From the NCBI GenBank assembly GCA_020848735.1, contig JADLHO010000211.1:1-63022 (forward strand): a stretch of DNA of 63,022 bases, read 5' to 3'. A model generated the notes under the pieces. That model had not been told where the DNA came from. It searched no databases and was given only the letters and a program-made list of their open reading frames with translations. The DNA comes from Planctomycetota bacterium. GTDB lineage: Bacteria > Planctomycetota > UBA1135 > UBA2386. Both the position numbers and the translations under genes were made by a program. Below, one piece after another: positions 1 to 11,539 of this stretch (position 1 is its first letter; every line of letters starts with the position of its first letter).

Positions 1-1
1 C

Positions 2-127
2 GTCGACGTGCCGATCCCCGATCTCCCGCTGCTGCAGGGCCTGCCGCTCTTCGCGCAGGCGCTGGTGGTGGAGCAGGGCGGCCGCGCCCGCCTGAGCAAC
101 GTCTGGCGCGAGGCGGCGATCCAATAG
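2..127 (+). CDS. C-terminal end of a secreted planctomycete-type protein (5' partial)
   Basis: Only the last 41 codons are in the window, ending at TAG 125-127. The residues 'LPLFAQALVVEQGG' followed by 'LSNVW' resemble the end of the C-terminal beta-rich module shared by several secreted proteins here, for example the one ending at 47071 ('QQALILD', then 'ALSNGG') and the pentaheme cytochrome ending at 52008 ('LFAQWAV', then 'ALSNGV'). The rest of the protein lies outside the window, so its function cannot be stated. The next gene starts 43 bases downstream on the same strand. Confidence 0.6.
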   Translation, partial: VDVPIPDLPLLQGLPLFAQALVVEQGGRARLSNVWREAAIQ

Positions 128-169
128 CGCACCCTTGCCCGGCCCGCGGGCCTGCCGGAGAGTCCGCGC

Positions 170-3373
<3,204 letters not shown>

Positions 3374-3387
3374 CGCGGCTCACCCTC

Positions 3388-6300
3388 TCACATGTTGCGC
3401 CGGTAGCGCCCGCCGACCTCGTAGAGCGCGGCGCTGAGCTGGCCGAGCGAGCAGACCTTGCCGGCCTCCATCAGCTCGGCGAAGACGTTGCCGCCGCCGA
3501 GCGCGGTCTCCTGGAGACGGCGCAGGGCCGCGGGGGCGCGCTCGCGGTTGCGGTGCAGGAAGGCCCGGAAGGCGGCGATCTGGGCCGCCTTCTCGCCCTC
3601 GGTCGAACGCATGACGTCGAGCGGGCGCTGGATGGGGGAGCCGTCGCTGCCGAGGAAGGTGTTGACGCCGACGATCGGCAGCTCGCCGCTCGACTTCAGC
3701 GTCTCGTAGTGCAGCGACTCTTCCTGGATCTTCCCGCGCTGGTACATCGTCTCCATCGCGCCGAGCACGCCGCCGCGCTCGGTGAGCCGCTCGAACTCGG
3801 CATAGACGGCCTCCTCGACCAGGTCGGTCAGCTCGTCGACGATGAAGCTGCCCTGCAGCGGGTTCTCGTTCTTCGCGAGTCCCAGCTCCCGATTGATGAT
3901 GAGCTGGATCGCCATCGCGCGGCGCACGGACTCCTCGGTCGGCGTCGTGATCGCCTCGTCGTATGCGTTGGTGTGCAGGCTCTGGCAGTTGTCGTAGATC
4001 GCGTAGAGCGCCTGCAGCGTGGTCCGGATGTCGTTGAACGAGATCTCCTGCGCGTGCAGCGAGCGGCCGCTGGTCTGGATGTGGTACTTGAGCTTCTGGC
4101 TGCGCTCGTTGCCGCCGTAGCGGAACTTCATCGCCTTCGCCCAGATGCGGCGCGCGACGCGGCCGATGACCGAGTACTCCGGTTCGAGACCGTTGCTGAA
4201 GAAGAAGCTGAGGTTCGGCGCGAAGTCGTCGATCGCCATCCCGCGCGCGAGGTAGTACTCGACGTAGGTGAAGCCGTTCGCGAGCGTGAAGGCGAGCTGC
4301 GTGACGGGATTCGCGCCGGCCTCCGCGATGTGGTAGCCGGAGATCGAGACCGAATAGAAGTTGCGGACGTCGTTCGCGACGAAGTACTGCTGGACGTCGC
4401 CCATCATCCGCAGGGCGAATTCCGTCGAGAAGATGCAGGTGTTCTGCGCCTGATCCTCCTTCAGGATGTCGGCCTGCACGGTGCCGCGGACGGTCGAGAG
4501 CGCACGCTGGCGCAGCTCGGCGTAGACCGACGGGGGGACGATCTGGTCGCCGGACACGCCGAGCAGGCGCAGGCCCAGTCCGTCGTGACCGCGCGGCAGG
4601 TCGGTCCCGTAACGCGGCCGCGGCACGCCGAGCTCGCGGTACAGCGCGTCGAGGCGCTCCTCGGCCGCGGCCTCCTGACCATTGGCGAGCAGCCAGCGCT
4701 CGCATTGCTGGTCGATGGCCGCGTTGAGGAAGAACGCGAGCATCATCGGCGCGGGGCCGTTGATCGTCATCGAGACGGAGGTCGCGGGGTCGCAGAGGTC
4801 GAAGCCCGAGTAGAGCTTCTTCGCGTCGTCGACCGTGCAGATCGACACACCCGCATTGCCGATCTTGCCGAACACGTCGGGCCGCTCCGCCGGATCCTCG
4901 CCGTAGAGCGTGACCGAGTCGAAGGCGGTGGACAGGCGCTTGGCCGGCTGTCCGAACGCGACGTAATGGAAGCGACGGTTCGTGCGCTCCGGGCCGCCCT
5001 CGCCCGCGAACATGCGGGTCGGGTCCTCGGCGGTGCGCTTGAAGGGGAACACGCCGGCCGCGTACGGGAACGCGCCGGGCACGTTCTCGGTGAGCAGCCA
5101 CTGCAGGCGATCACCCCAGCTGCGATAGCGCGGCAGGGCGACCTTCGGGATGCGCAGGCCGCTGAGCGAACGGACGGTCTGCGGCACGCGCAGGGCGCGG
5201 CCACGGACCTCGTACTCGAACTCGTCGCCCGCATAGGCGCGCACGAGTCCGTCCCAGCCCTCGAGAAGGGTCAGGCACTGCGGATCGAGCGCGCGGCGCG
5301 CGGCGTCGCGCGCCGCGCGCACGTCCGCGAGCGCCGGCGAGTCGGCCGGGAGCGCGGCGAGGGTGTCCTCGAGCGACTGCAGATGCTGCGCGTGGCGCGC
5401 CTGTTCGCCGGCCCAGCTGTCGTAGCGACGGTTGCCGTCCGCGATCTCCGCGAGGTAGCGGGTGCGGTCCGCGGGGACGATCGCGCTGCGCGACGGCTCC
5501 CCGCCGGGCAGGCGGTTCTCGGGCGCGAGTTCGGGCCGGAGCGCCGCGAGGCGATCCATGAGCGCGTGGAAGAGGGCGTTGGTCCCGGGGTCCGCGAAGT
5601 GCGAGGCCATCGTGCCGAAGACGGGCATCGACTCGGCCGCGTCGGCGAAGCGCTCGCGGTTGCGCTGGTACTGCTTGCGCACGTCGCGCAGCGCGTCGAG
5701 CGCGCCGCGGCGGTCGAACTTGTTGATCGCGACGACGTCGGCGAAGTCGAGCATGTCGATCTTCTCCAGCTGCGTCGCGGCGCCGTACTCGGGCGTCATC
5801 ACGTAGAGCGACACGTCGGAGTGCTCGACGATCTCCGTGTCGCTCTGACCGATGCCGCTGCTCTCGAGCACGATGAGGTCGAAGGCCGCGCGGCGCAGGA
5901 CCTCGAGCGCGCGGTTCGCCGCCTCCGTGAGCGCCAGGTTCGCGCGCCGCGTCGCCATCGACCGCATGAAGGCGCGCGGGTCGTGGATCGCATTCATGCG
6001 GATGCGATCGCCGAGCAGGGCCCCGCCGGTCTTGCGGCGCGTGGGGTCGATGGACAGCACCGCGATGCGGCGACCCGGACAGTTGCGCAGGAAGCGCTGC
6101 GCCAGCTCGTCGATGAGCGAGGACTTGCCGGCGCCGCCGGTGCCGGTCACCCCGAGCACGGGCGTCCGGGTCGCGGGCGCGGGCACGCGCGCCAGGATCG
6201 CGTCGAGCTGCTCCGGCTCGTTCTCGGCGAGGCTGAGGGCGCGGGCGACGTGCAGGCGCTCACCGCGCGCGAGCGCCTGCGGATCGACGTGGCTGGGCGT

Positions 6301-6777
6301 GGCGAAGTCGCAGCGGCGCAGCATGTCGTGCACCATGCCGACGAGACCGAGGGCGCGACCGTCGTCGGGCGAGTAGATGCGCTCGATCCCGTAGGCGTGC
6401 AGGCTCGCGATCTCCTCCTCCAGGATCACCCCGCCGCCGCCGCCGAAGATCCGGACGTGTCCGGCGCCGTGCTCGACGAGCAGGTCGTGCACGTAGCGGA
6501 AGAACTCGTCGTGCCCGCCCTGGTACGAGGTGATGGCGATGCCCTGGGCATCCTCGTCGATCGCCGCCTCCACGATCTCGCTCGCCGAGCGGTTGTGGCC
6601 GAGGTGGACGACCTCGGCCCCGGCACCCTGCGCGATGCGGCGGAAGATGTTGATCGAGGCGTCGTGACCGTCGAACAGGGAGGTCGCGGTGACGAGGCGG
6701 ACCTTGTGACGGGTCCGGAATGCCGCGGGTTCGCGGCTCGTGCTCTCGTCCTGCACCTCGAGGTGGCCTTGGCTCAT
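3388..6777 (-). CDS. icmF: Fused isobutyryl-CoA mutase IcmF (B12 domain, G-protein chaperone, mutase)
   Basis: The protein is 1129 aa, close to the length of known IcmF proteins. An N-terminal cobalamin-binding domain (about 25-160) has 'SLFDGHDASIN' with the cobalt-ligating His. A MeaB/ArgK-type GTPase (about 205-420) has Walker A 'GVTGTGGAGKSS' at 209-220 and 'NKFD' at 352-355. The C-terminal mutase barrel starts near 540. Two positions that separate IcmF from methylmalonyl-CoA mutase look IcmF-like: 'GVFPFKR' (575-581), where methylmalonyl-CoA mutase has a Tyr, and 'DQAQNT' (775-780), where it has an Arg that binds the carboxylate. The enzyme should interconvert isobutyryl-CoA and n-butyryl-CoA using adenosylcobalamin, with the G domain guarding the cofactor. 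No other acyl-CoA genes are adjacent. It is divergent from the gene at 6946, with 168 bases between them. Confidence 0.93.
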   Translation of the reverse strand: MSQGHLEVQDESTSREPAAFRTRHKVRLVTATSLFDGHDASINIFRRIAQGAGAEVVHLGHNRSASEIVEAAIDEDAQGIAITSYQGGHDEFFRYVHDLLVEHGAGHVRIFGGGGGVILEEEIASLHAYGIERIYSPDDGRALGLVGMVHDMLRRCDFATPSHVDPQALARGERLHVARALSLAENEPEQLDAILARVPAPATRTPVLGVTGTGGAGKSSLIDELAQRFLRNCPGRRIAVLSIDPTRRKTGGALLGDRIRMNAIHDPRAFMRSMATRRANLALTEAANRALEVLRRAAFDLIVLESSGIGQSDTEIVEHSDVSLYVMTPEYGAATQLEKIDMLDFADVVAINKFDRRGALDALRDVRKQYQRNRERFADAAESMPVFGTMASHFADPGTNALFHALMDRLAALRPELAPENRLPGGEPSRSAIVPADRTRYLAEIADGNRRYDSWAGEQARHAQHLQSLEDTLAALPADSPALADVRAARDAARRALDPQCLTLLEGWDGLVRAYAGDEFEYEVRGRALRVPQTVRSLSGLRIPKVALPRYRSWGDRLQWLLTENVPGAFPYAAGVFPFKRTAEDPTRMFAGEGGPERTNRRFHYVAFGQPAKRLSTAFDSVTLYGEDPAERPDVFGKIGNAGVSICTVDDAKKLYSGFDLCDPATSVSMTINGPAPMMLAFFLNAAIDQQCERWLLANGQEAAAEERLDALYRELGVPRPRYGTDLPRGHDGLGLRLLGVSGDQIVPPSVYAELRQRALSTVRGTVQADILKEDQAQNTCIFSTEFALRMMGDVQQYFVANDVRNFYSVSISGYHIAEAGANPVTQLAFTLANGFTYVEYYLARGMAIDDFAPNLSFFFSNGLEPEYSVIGRVARRIWAKAMKFRYGGNERSQKLKYHIQTSGRSLHAQEISFNDIRTTLQALYAIYDNCQSLHTNAYDEAITTPTEESVRRAMAIQLIINRELGLAKNENPLQGSFIVDELTDLVEEAVYAEFERLTERGGVLGAMETMYQRGKIQEESLHYETLKSSGELPIVGVNTFLGSDGSPIQRPLDVMRSTEGEKAAQIAAFRAFLHRNRERAPAALRRLQETALGGGNVFAELMEAGKVCSLGQLSAALYEVGGRYRRNM

Positions 6778-6945
6778 CGCGGGGTTGAGGGCGTCGAAGG
6801 GGTGGGGAGTCTAGCCGGGACGGATCGCCGGGCACGCACCCGCGGTACTTCGCGCGCGGCGCGTCGGCAAGGGCACGCGCCGCGCTTCCCTTGCCGAGGG
6901 GGGAACCGGTGGCCGGGCGGCGACGCATACACTGCGCGCCCCTCG

Positions 6946-8559
6946 ATGCGTTCCTGCTTCCTGCTGCTGGCGATCGCCGTCGTGCCCGCGCACGCGGTGT
7001 CCGCGCCGCGCGCCATGGTGCCGCCACAACAGGCTTCCGAGCCCGCCTGGTCGCGACCGCAGCCCTTCGACTTCGCCGCCCTCGGTGTGCAACGCGTGGC
7101 GCCCAGCGGCGGTCCGAGCGACCGCGTCGTCGCGATCGACTTCCCGGTCGGCGTCTTCGGGACCACGGGACCCGAGCGACTCCCGCTCGCGCGGGCCGTG
7201 GCCGACGTGCAGATGGGGACCTTGCCCGATGGTTCGCTCTGCGTGCTCGCGGGCGGCGTCGACGAGGAGCTCGACGTCTATCACTTCGAACCGGGCACCG
7301 GCGCGGTGCGGCGCTTCGCCGCCGCCGGCGGGCGCCGCCTCCCCGAGCGCTTCGGCGCCGGACTCGGCTCGTGGCCGCTCTTCTCACCGCGCGGCTTCGC
7401 GATGTTCGCCTACGAGAAGGACGAGCACGTCGAGTTCCGCGCCGCGACCGCCGGTCGTGCGCTCGCGAGTCGCGCCCTGCCGATCGACTGCGAGGGCTTC
7501 CGCGCCGAACTCGACGAACGCGCGTTCGTCGTGCGCGTGCGCTTCTTCGGGCCGCAGGGGCGCGAGATCGACCGGCTCGAGTTCGTCACACCCGACGCGC
7601 CGCGGCTCGTCGTCGAGGGCGCGCGCGGCGGCGTGATCGACTTCGGCGAGGTCCCCTTGGGCGAGGCCGCGAACTTCGCGGCCATCCTCCGCAACAGCGG
7701 GGCATCGCCTCTCCAGCTCGATCTCGCGGTCGAAGGGGTCTTCGCGCTCGGCGACGGCACGCCCCGCCGTCTCGAACTGACGCCCGGGGGGGCGCAGAAC
7801 GTCGTCGTCGGCTTCGCGCCGACGGCGCCGGGCCGCGTCGCGGGGCGACTGCTGCTGCGCTCGGCGGTGGTCGGCGCCAGCACGGAGTTCGTGCTGCGCG
7901 GCGTGGGCCTGGCGATTCCCTCGGCGCCCGTCGCGCCGGCGCCCTCGCCGACGGCCATCGCGGTGACCGAGAGCCCGCCTGCCGCGGAGCCTGCGGCTGC
8001 GCCGCCGCCCGAGCTCGAGGTCGCGAGCTTCGAGGTCGAATGCCGCGCTCCCGGCTCGGTGCTGGTGGACCTCATCCTCCGCAAGACCGGGACGCTGCCG
8101 CCGAAGCTCGTGCTGAAGAACCAGCGCACGGGTTCGGTCACCGTGCTGCGGCCCGATGCCTCCGGCCGGGCGAGCGGCACGCTCGCGGCCTCCCCGCTGG
8201 ATCCGCTCGCCCTCGCGACGCGCCCCGACGGCGAGGAGCTCGTGTTGGGCGCCGCGCCGCCGGCGCTGCGCCTCGCGGGCGACTCGCTGATCGTGCTCGC
8301 CCCGCCCCGGAGTCCCTTCCTGCTCGTGCAGGTCCTCGCCGGGGCCCTGCGTCCGCGGCTCTTTCCCGGCGCGGCGCTCTGGCAGGGCCGGGCCGACGAG
8401 AGCGGCTCGGCGCGCGTCGGCATCGCACTCGTCGGCGCGGGTCCCGAGCCGGTGCACCTCGTGCTCGTCGTGCCCGATGCCTCGGGCGCGCCGATCCTCT
8501 CGGAGCCGATCGAGATCGGTCCGAGTGCGCCTCCTTCTGGCCGCGATCGCACGAAGTGA
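6946..8559 (+). CDS. Secreted protein with ASH/choice-of-anchor-like domain
   Basis: The protein is 537 aa. The ATG at 6946 gives a clean signal peptide (MRSCFLLLAIAVVPAHA); the same frame stays open far upstream, but that part lies antisense to icmF and is not coding. Residues about 220-325 read 'IDFGEVPLGEAANFAAILRN' followed by 'GFAPTAPGRVAGRL', the pattern of the ASPM/SPD-2/Hydin (choice-of-anchor D) immunoglobulin-like domain, usually found in extracellular or periplasmic proteins. A Pro/Ala-rich linker (about 325-355) leads to a second beta-rich half with no recognised family. No catalytic motif is visible. A role at the cell surface is inferred from the signal peptide and domain type only. 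Confidence 0.75.
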   Translation: MRSCFLLLAIAVVPAHAVSAPRAMVPPQQASEPAWSRPQPFDFAALGVQRVAPSGGPSDRVVAIDFPVGVFGTTGPERLPLARAVADVQMGTLPDGSLCVLAGGVDEELDVYHFEPGTGAVRRFAAAGGRRLPERFGAGLGSWPLFSPRGFAMFAYEKDEHVEFRAATAGRALASRALPIDCEGFRAELDERAFVVRVRFFGPQGREIDRLEFVTPDAPRLVVEGARGGVIDFGEVPLGEAANFAAILRNSGASPLQLDLAVEGVFALGDGTPRRLELTPGGAQNVVVGFAPTAPGRVAGRLLLRSAVVGASTEFVLRGVGLAIPSAPVAPAPSPTAIAVTESPPAAEPAAAPPPELEVASFEVECRAPGSVLVDLILRKTGTLPPKLVLKNQRTGSVTVLRPDASGRASGTLAASPLDPLALATRPDGEELVLGAAPPALRLAGDSLIVLAPPRSPFLLVQVLAGALRPRLFPGAALWQGRADESGSARVGIALVGAGPEPVHLVLVVPDASGAPILSEPIEIGPSAPPSGRDRTK

Positions 8560-8596
8560 CTGGTCGCGACCTGTGGGGCCTGCCTATACGACGGGC

Positions 8597-9565
8597 ATGC
8601 CTCACTCCGGTATCCGCAGCGGGCTGCTCGCTGCCTTTGTCCTCGTCTCCGCCGTCGCGTGCAGCGGCGGCGGCGTATCGATCGATCACGCCAAGGTCGT
8701 GGCCATCTTCGGCAAGGACCACGTCGCCGCGGCGCCTGCCGCCGCGCCCGAGCTCGTCGCCCTGGGCAAGGAGCTCTACCACGACCAGCGCCTGTCCACG
8801 AAGGGGAACATCTCCTGCGCGAGCTGCCACGACCTCGCGCGCTTCGGCACCGATGGTCAGGCGACCTCGCCCGGCACCGACGGCGTCCGCGGCGATCGCA
8901 ACTCACCGCCGAGCGTCAACGCCTTCCGCCAGTTCGCCCAGTTCTGGGATGGTCGCGCGAAGGACGTCGAGGAACAGGCGCAGGGCCCGGTGCTCAATCC
9001 GATCGAGCACGGCTTCGCCACGGCAGCGGACTTCGAGGCGAAGCTCGCCTCGCTGCCCGGCATGACCGAGCGCTTCGCCGGGCTCTTCCCCGGTGAGAAG
9101 CCGGTCTCCCTGGCGAACTTCGGCAAGGCCGTCGGCGCCTTCGAGCGCACGCTCGTCACGAAGAGCCGCTTCGACGAGTACCTCGACGGCCGGCAGGACG
9201 CGCTGACCGACGCGGAGAAGCAGGGCCTCTCGACCTTCATGAGCTCGGGCTGCACGGCCTGCCACAGCGGCCGCACGCTCGGCGGCGGGATGTTCCAGAA
9301 GCTCGGGCTCGTGAGGCCCTACCCCACGGAGGACCCGGGCCGCGCGAAGGTCACGGGCAACCCCGCCGAGCAGCAGTTCTTCAAGGTGCCGATGCTGCTC
9401 AACGTCGCGGAGACCGGGCCCTGGTTCCACGACGGCAAGGTCGCGACGCTCGAAGAGGCCGTGCGCCTGATGGGCTCGCACCAGCTCGGCAAGGACCTCG
9501 CGAAGACCGAGGTCGACTCGATCGTCGTCTTCCTGCGCGCCCTCAGCGGCAAGCTCGCGAACTGA
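8597..9565 (+). CDS. Di-heme cytochrome c peroxidase (MauG/CcpA family) lipoprotein
   Basis: The protein is 322 aa. The start at ATG 8597 gives a lipoprotein signal with the lipobox Cys at residue 22 (SAVAC). Two heme-binding motifs are visible, CASCH at 74-78 and CTACH at 219-223, together with family signatures 'SPPSVNAF' and 'FWDGRAKDVEEQA'. The C-terminal 'WFHDGKVATLEEAV' is also typical. Members of this family reduce hydrogen peroxide in the periplasm using electrons from c-type cytochromes; some are MauG-like oxidases, so the exact reaction is open. It follows the ASH-like protein by 37 bases on the same strand and may be cotranscribed with it. Confidence 0.92.
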   Translation: MPHSGIRSGLLAAFVLVSAVACSGGGVSIDHAKVVAIFGKDHVAAAPAAAPELVALGKELYHDQRLSTKGNISCASCHDLARFGTDGQATSPGTDGVRGDRNSPPSVNAFRQFAQFWDGRAKDVEEQAQGPVLNPIEHGFATAADFEAKLASLPGMTERFAGLFPGEKPVSLANFGKAVGAFERTLVTKSRFDEYLDGRQDALTDAEKQGLSTFMSSGCTACHSGRTLGGGMFQKLGLVRPYPTEDPGRAKVTGNPAEQQFFKVPMLLNVAETGPWFHDGKVATLEEAVRLMGSHQLGKDLAKTEVDSIVVFLRALSGKLAN

Positions 9566-9604
9566 GGCGGCGCCCGGGTCGGAAGGCCCGGCCACGGGCG
9601 TTCG

Positions 9605-9652
9605 CCTCGTCAGGCGGGAACCGCGTCAGGCTCGAGCCGCGTCAGGCTTCCG
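9605..9652. repeat. Three-copy 16-bp tandem repeat at a gene end
   Basis: Three adjacent 16-base units (9605-9620, 9621-9636, 9637-9652) share the core CGTCAGGC. The last copy contains the TGA stop codon (9642-9644, minus strand) of the NTF2-like gene, so the downstream copies look like duplications of the gene's terminal codons and stop. It lies between that gene and the convergent cytochrome c peroxidase gene. Confidence 0.6.
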
Positions 9653-10046
9653 CAGGGTCGGTGGAGAAGTGCTGCTGCACGATCTTCCACTCGCTGCGGA
9701 GGCGCGTCATCGCGAAGCTCGCGCGGCCGGATTGCGAAACCGTCCGGCCGTCGGGGTCGATCTGCGAGAGCTTCCAGTTGCAGATCGCCGTCGCGAACTG
9801 GTCGTCGATCGGCGTGATCCGCATGTCACGCAGCTCCAGCGTGACCTTGTCCATGTAGCGGAACTCGCTGTCGAGGATCTCCTCGTAGGCGCCCCAACCG
9901 ACATCGATGCGCCCCGAGACGTCGAGGTTCACGAAGCGCTTGTCGGTCCAGAAGTGCGCGCGGAAAGCCTTGAGGTCGCGGCCGTTGTAGGCCTGACGCA
10001 TGCTCCGCAGGAAGTCGTCGAGCTCCTTCTGGTTGTCGGCGGTCAT
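9642..10046 (-). CDS. NTF2-like / SnoaL-like (DUF4440-type) protein
   Basis: The protein is 134 aa, cytosolic, with no signal peptide. The pattern 'FLRSMRQAYNGRDLKAFRAHF' followed by 'GWGAYEEILD' and a series of beta strands ending 'EWKIVQQHFS' matches the NTF2-like superfamily (DUF4440/SnoaL type, usually about 130 aa). These small cone-shaped proteins act as ligand-binding or minor enzymatic domains, often as dimers. Nothing here identifies the ligand. It is transcribed convergently to the cytochrome c peroxidase gene. The gene upstream of it on the same strand is the last amidohydrolase gene at 10160, with a 113-base gap, so read-through from that operon is possible. Confidence 0.8.
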   Translation of the reverse strand: MTADNQKELDDFLRSMRQAYNGRDLKAFRAHFWTDKRFVNLDVSGRIDVGWGAYEEILDSEFRYMDKVTLELRDMRITPIDDQFATAICNWKLSQIDPDGRTVSQSGRASFAMTRLRSEWKIVQQHFSTDPAEA

Positions 10047-10159
10047 CGAGGGCGGAGGCGACTCTCGCGATCGGGTTGACGTGGCTGGCGTGATCTCGCG
10101 ACCTCGGATCAGGCCGTCGTTCCGGACCTGATCCGCATGCGGCGCCGCAGCGCCGTGGG

Positions 10160-11539
10160 TCAGCGCTGGATGTGGCGGTAGAACGGCTCCTCGTCCTTGC
10201 GATAGACCACCTTGCCGTTCACCAAGGCCGTCTGGACGAAGGTTTTGTAGTTCAGCGGGTCGCCGTCGAGAATCAAGATGTCGGCGTCCTTGCCCGCCTC
10301 GATCGAGCCGATGCGTCGCTCCGCACCCATGATGCGCGCGGCGTCGAGCGTGAGGATCCGCAGGGCCTTCCGCGAGGGGTAGCCGCCGCGCACCGCGAAC
10401 GCCGCCTCGATGTTCGGCGTGTTCAGGTCGCGGCCGAGGATGCCCCCGGTGCCGACCGTCGGACCTCCGCCGTAGCCACCGACGGGGACGGTGACCGTGA
10501 CCGGGACGCCGGCGGCGTCGAGGATCGCGGCCTGGGCGATGTTCGAGCCCGTGTCGTCGGGGCGACCGGCGTCGGCGGCGACCACGTTGCGCGGCGTCAC
10601 GATCGCCATCGATGCCGTCGCGGCGACCTCGTCGGGGATGACCCAGGCCTCGATCGGCAGGTCGAGGACCACGCCGTTGCCGACGAGCTCGGCGACCTCG
10701 AGGGCCTGCCGCACCTCGCGCACGGCGTAGCCGCCGCCGCCGCGGTTCATCATCATCCCGCCGAAGCCGATGCCGCCGCCGGCGGCGCCGATCCAGAGGC
10801 GCTTGCGGCCCTGCATCACCGCGAGGATGTCCTCGCTGCCCTGCGGCGGCTTCGGACGGTCTTCGGGCTTCGCGTCGGCCTTGCCCTCGAACTCGCGCAG
10901 CTTGTCGAGGTGGTCGCGGGCCTGGCGGACCAGCTTGCGCAGGTTCGCCATCGAGGCCGGGTCGAGGGGCACCCGCATCGACACGACGCTGTTCTCCTCG
11001 CGCACCATGCCGGCCAGGTCGCCGTAGGCGAGCTTCACGACCGCGCTCTTGCCCGCGGGGGTGTTGCTGCCGCCGCTGCTCTGCCAGAGGAACGAGGTGA
11101 TCCCCGCGGCGAGCGCCATCTTGATCGATGGGTCGAAGGGGTTGAGGTCGTCGCGCACGTCGCCGCCGCCGCCGGCCGCGACCCCTTGGAGGCGCACCAC
11201 GCAGAAGCCCGGGGCGACCACCTTGCCGCTCGCGTCGATGCGCGTCGCGGCCGCGGGGATCTCGACGTCGTGGCCGACCTTCTCGATCTTGTCGTCGCCG
11301 AGCAGCACGGTCGCGCCGCGCAGCACGTTGCCGTCGCCGGTGTGGACGTCACCACCCACGATCGCGGTCCAGGCCGCGACCTTGCGCTCCGCCTTCGGGG
11401 CCTCGGCCGCCGGTGCGGCGCCGGACTCCTCGCGGCCGGGTCGACGGCGGCCCTGGAAGCGTTGGGCCGCGAGGTCGGCGGCGAGACAGCCGAACGCGAG
11501 CGCGGCGATCAGCAGGGAGGAACGGGGCATGCGACTCAT
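10160..11539 (-). CDS. Secreted degenerate amidohydrolase, operon gene 8
   Basis: The protein is 459 aa with a signal peptide. The ATG at 11539 overlaps the stop of the upstream gene in an ATGA motif, which decides the start over a second Met three codons later. The amidohydrolase scaffold is clear: N-terminal 'GATVLLGDDKIEKVGHDVEI', a barrel with 'AAGITSFLW', and the C-terminal 'GSIEAGKDADILILDGDPL'. At the HxH position the family pattern V-D-x-H-x-H is replaced by C113-V-V-R116-L-Q118, so both metal-binding histidines are missing. A charged helix plus Pro-rich linker (about 205-245) and a Gly/Met-rich segment replace the part of the barrel that carries the third histidine in active relatives. 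Catalysis is therefore unlikely by the standard mechanism. It is the last gene of the operon. Confidence 0.85.
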   Translation of the reverse strand: MSRMPRSSLLIAALAFGCLAADLAAQRFQGRRRPGREESGAAPAAEAPKAERKVAAWTAIVGGDVHTGDGNVLRGATVLLGDDKIEKVGHDVEIPAAATRIDASGKVVAPGFCVVRLQGVAAGGGGDVRDDLNPFDPSIKMALAAGITSFLWQSSGGSNTPAGKSAVVKLAYGDLAGMVREENSVVSMRVPLDPASMANLRKLVRQARDHLDKLREFEGKADAKPEDRPKPPQGSEDILAVMQGRKRLWIGAAGGGIGFGGMMMNRGGGGYAVREVRQALEVAELVGNGVVLDLPIEAWVIPDEVAATASMAIVTPRNVVAADAGRPDDTGSNIAQAAILDAAGVPVTVTVPVGGYGGGPTVGTGGILGRDLNTPNIEAAFAVRGGYPSRKALRILTLDAARIMGAERRIGSIEAGKDADILILDGDPLNYKTFVQTALVNGKVVYRKDEEPFYRHIQR

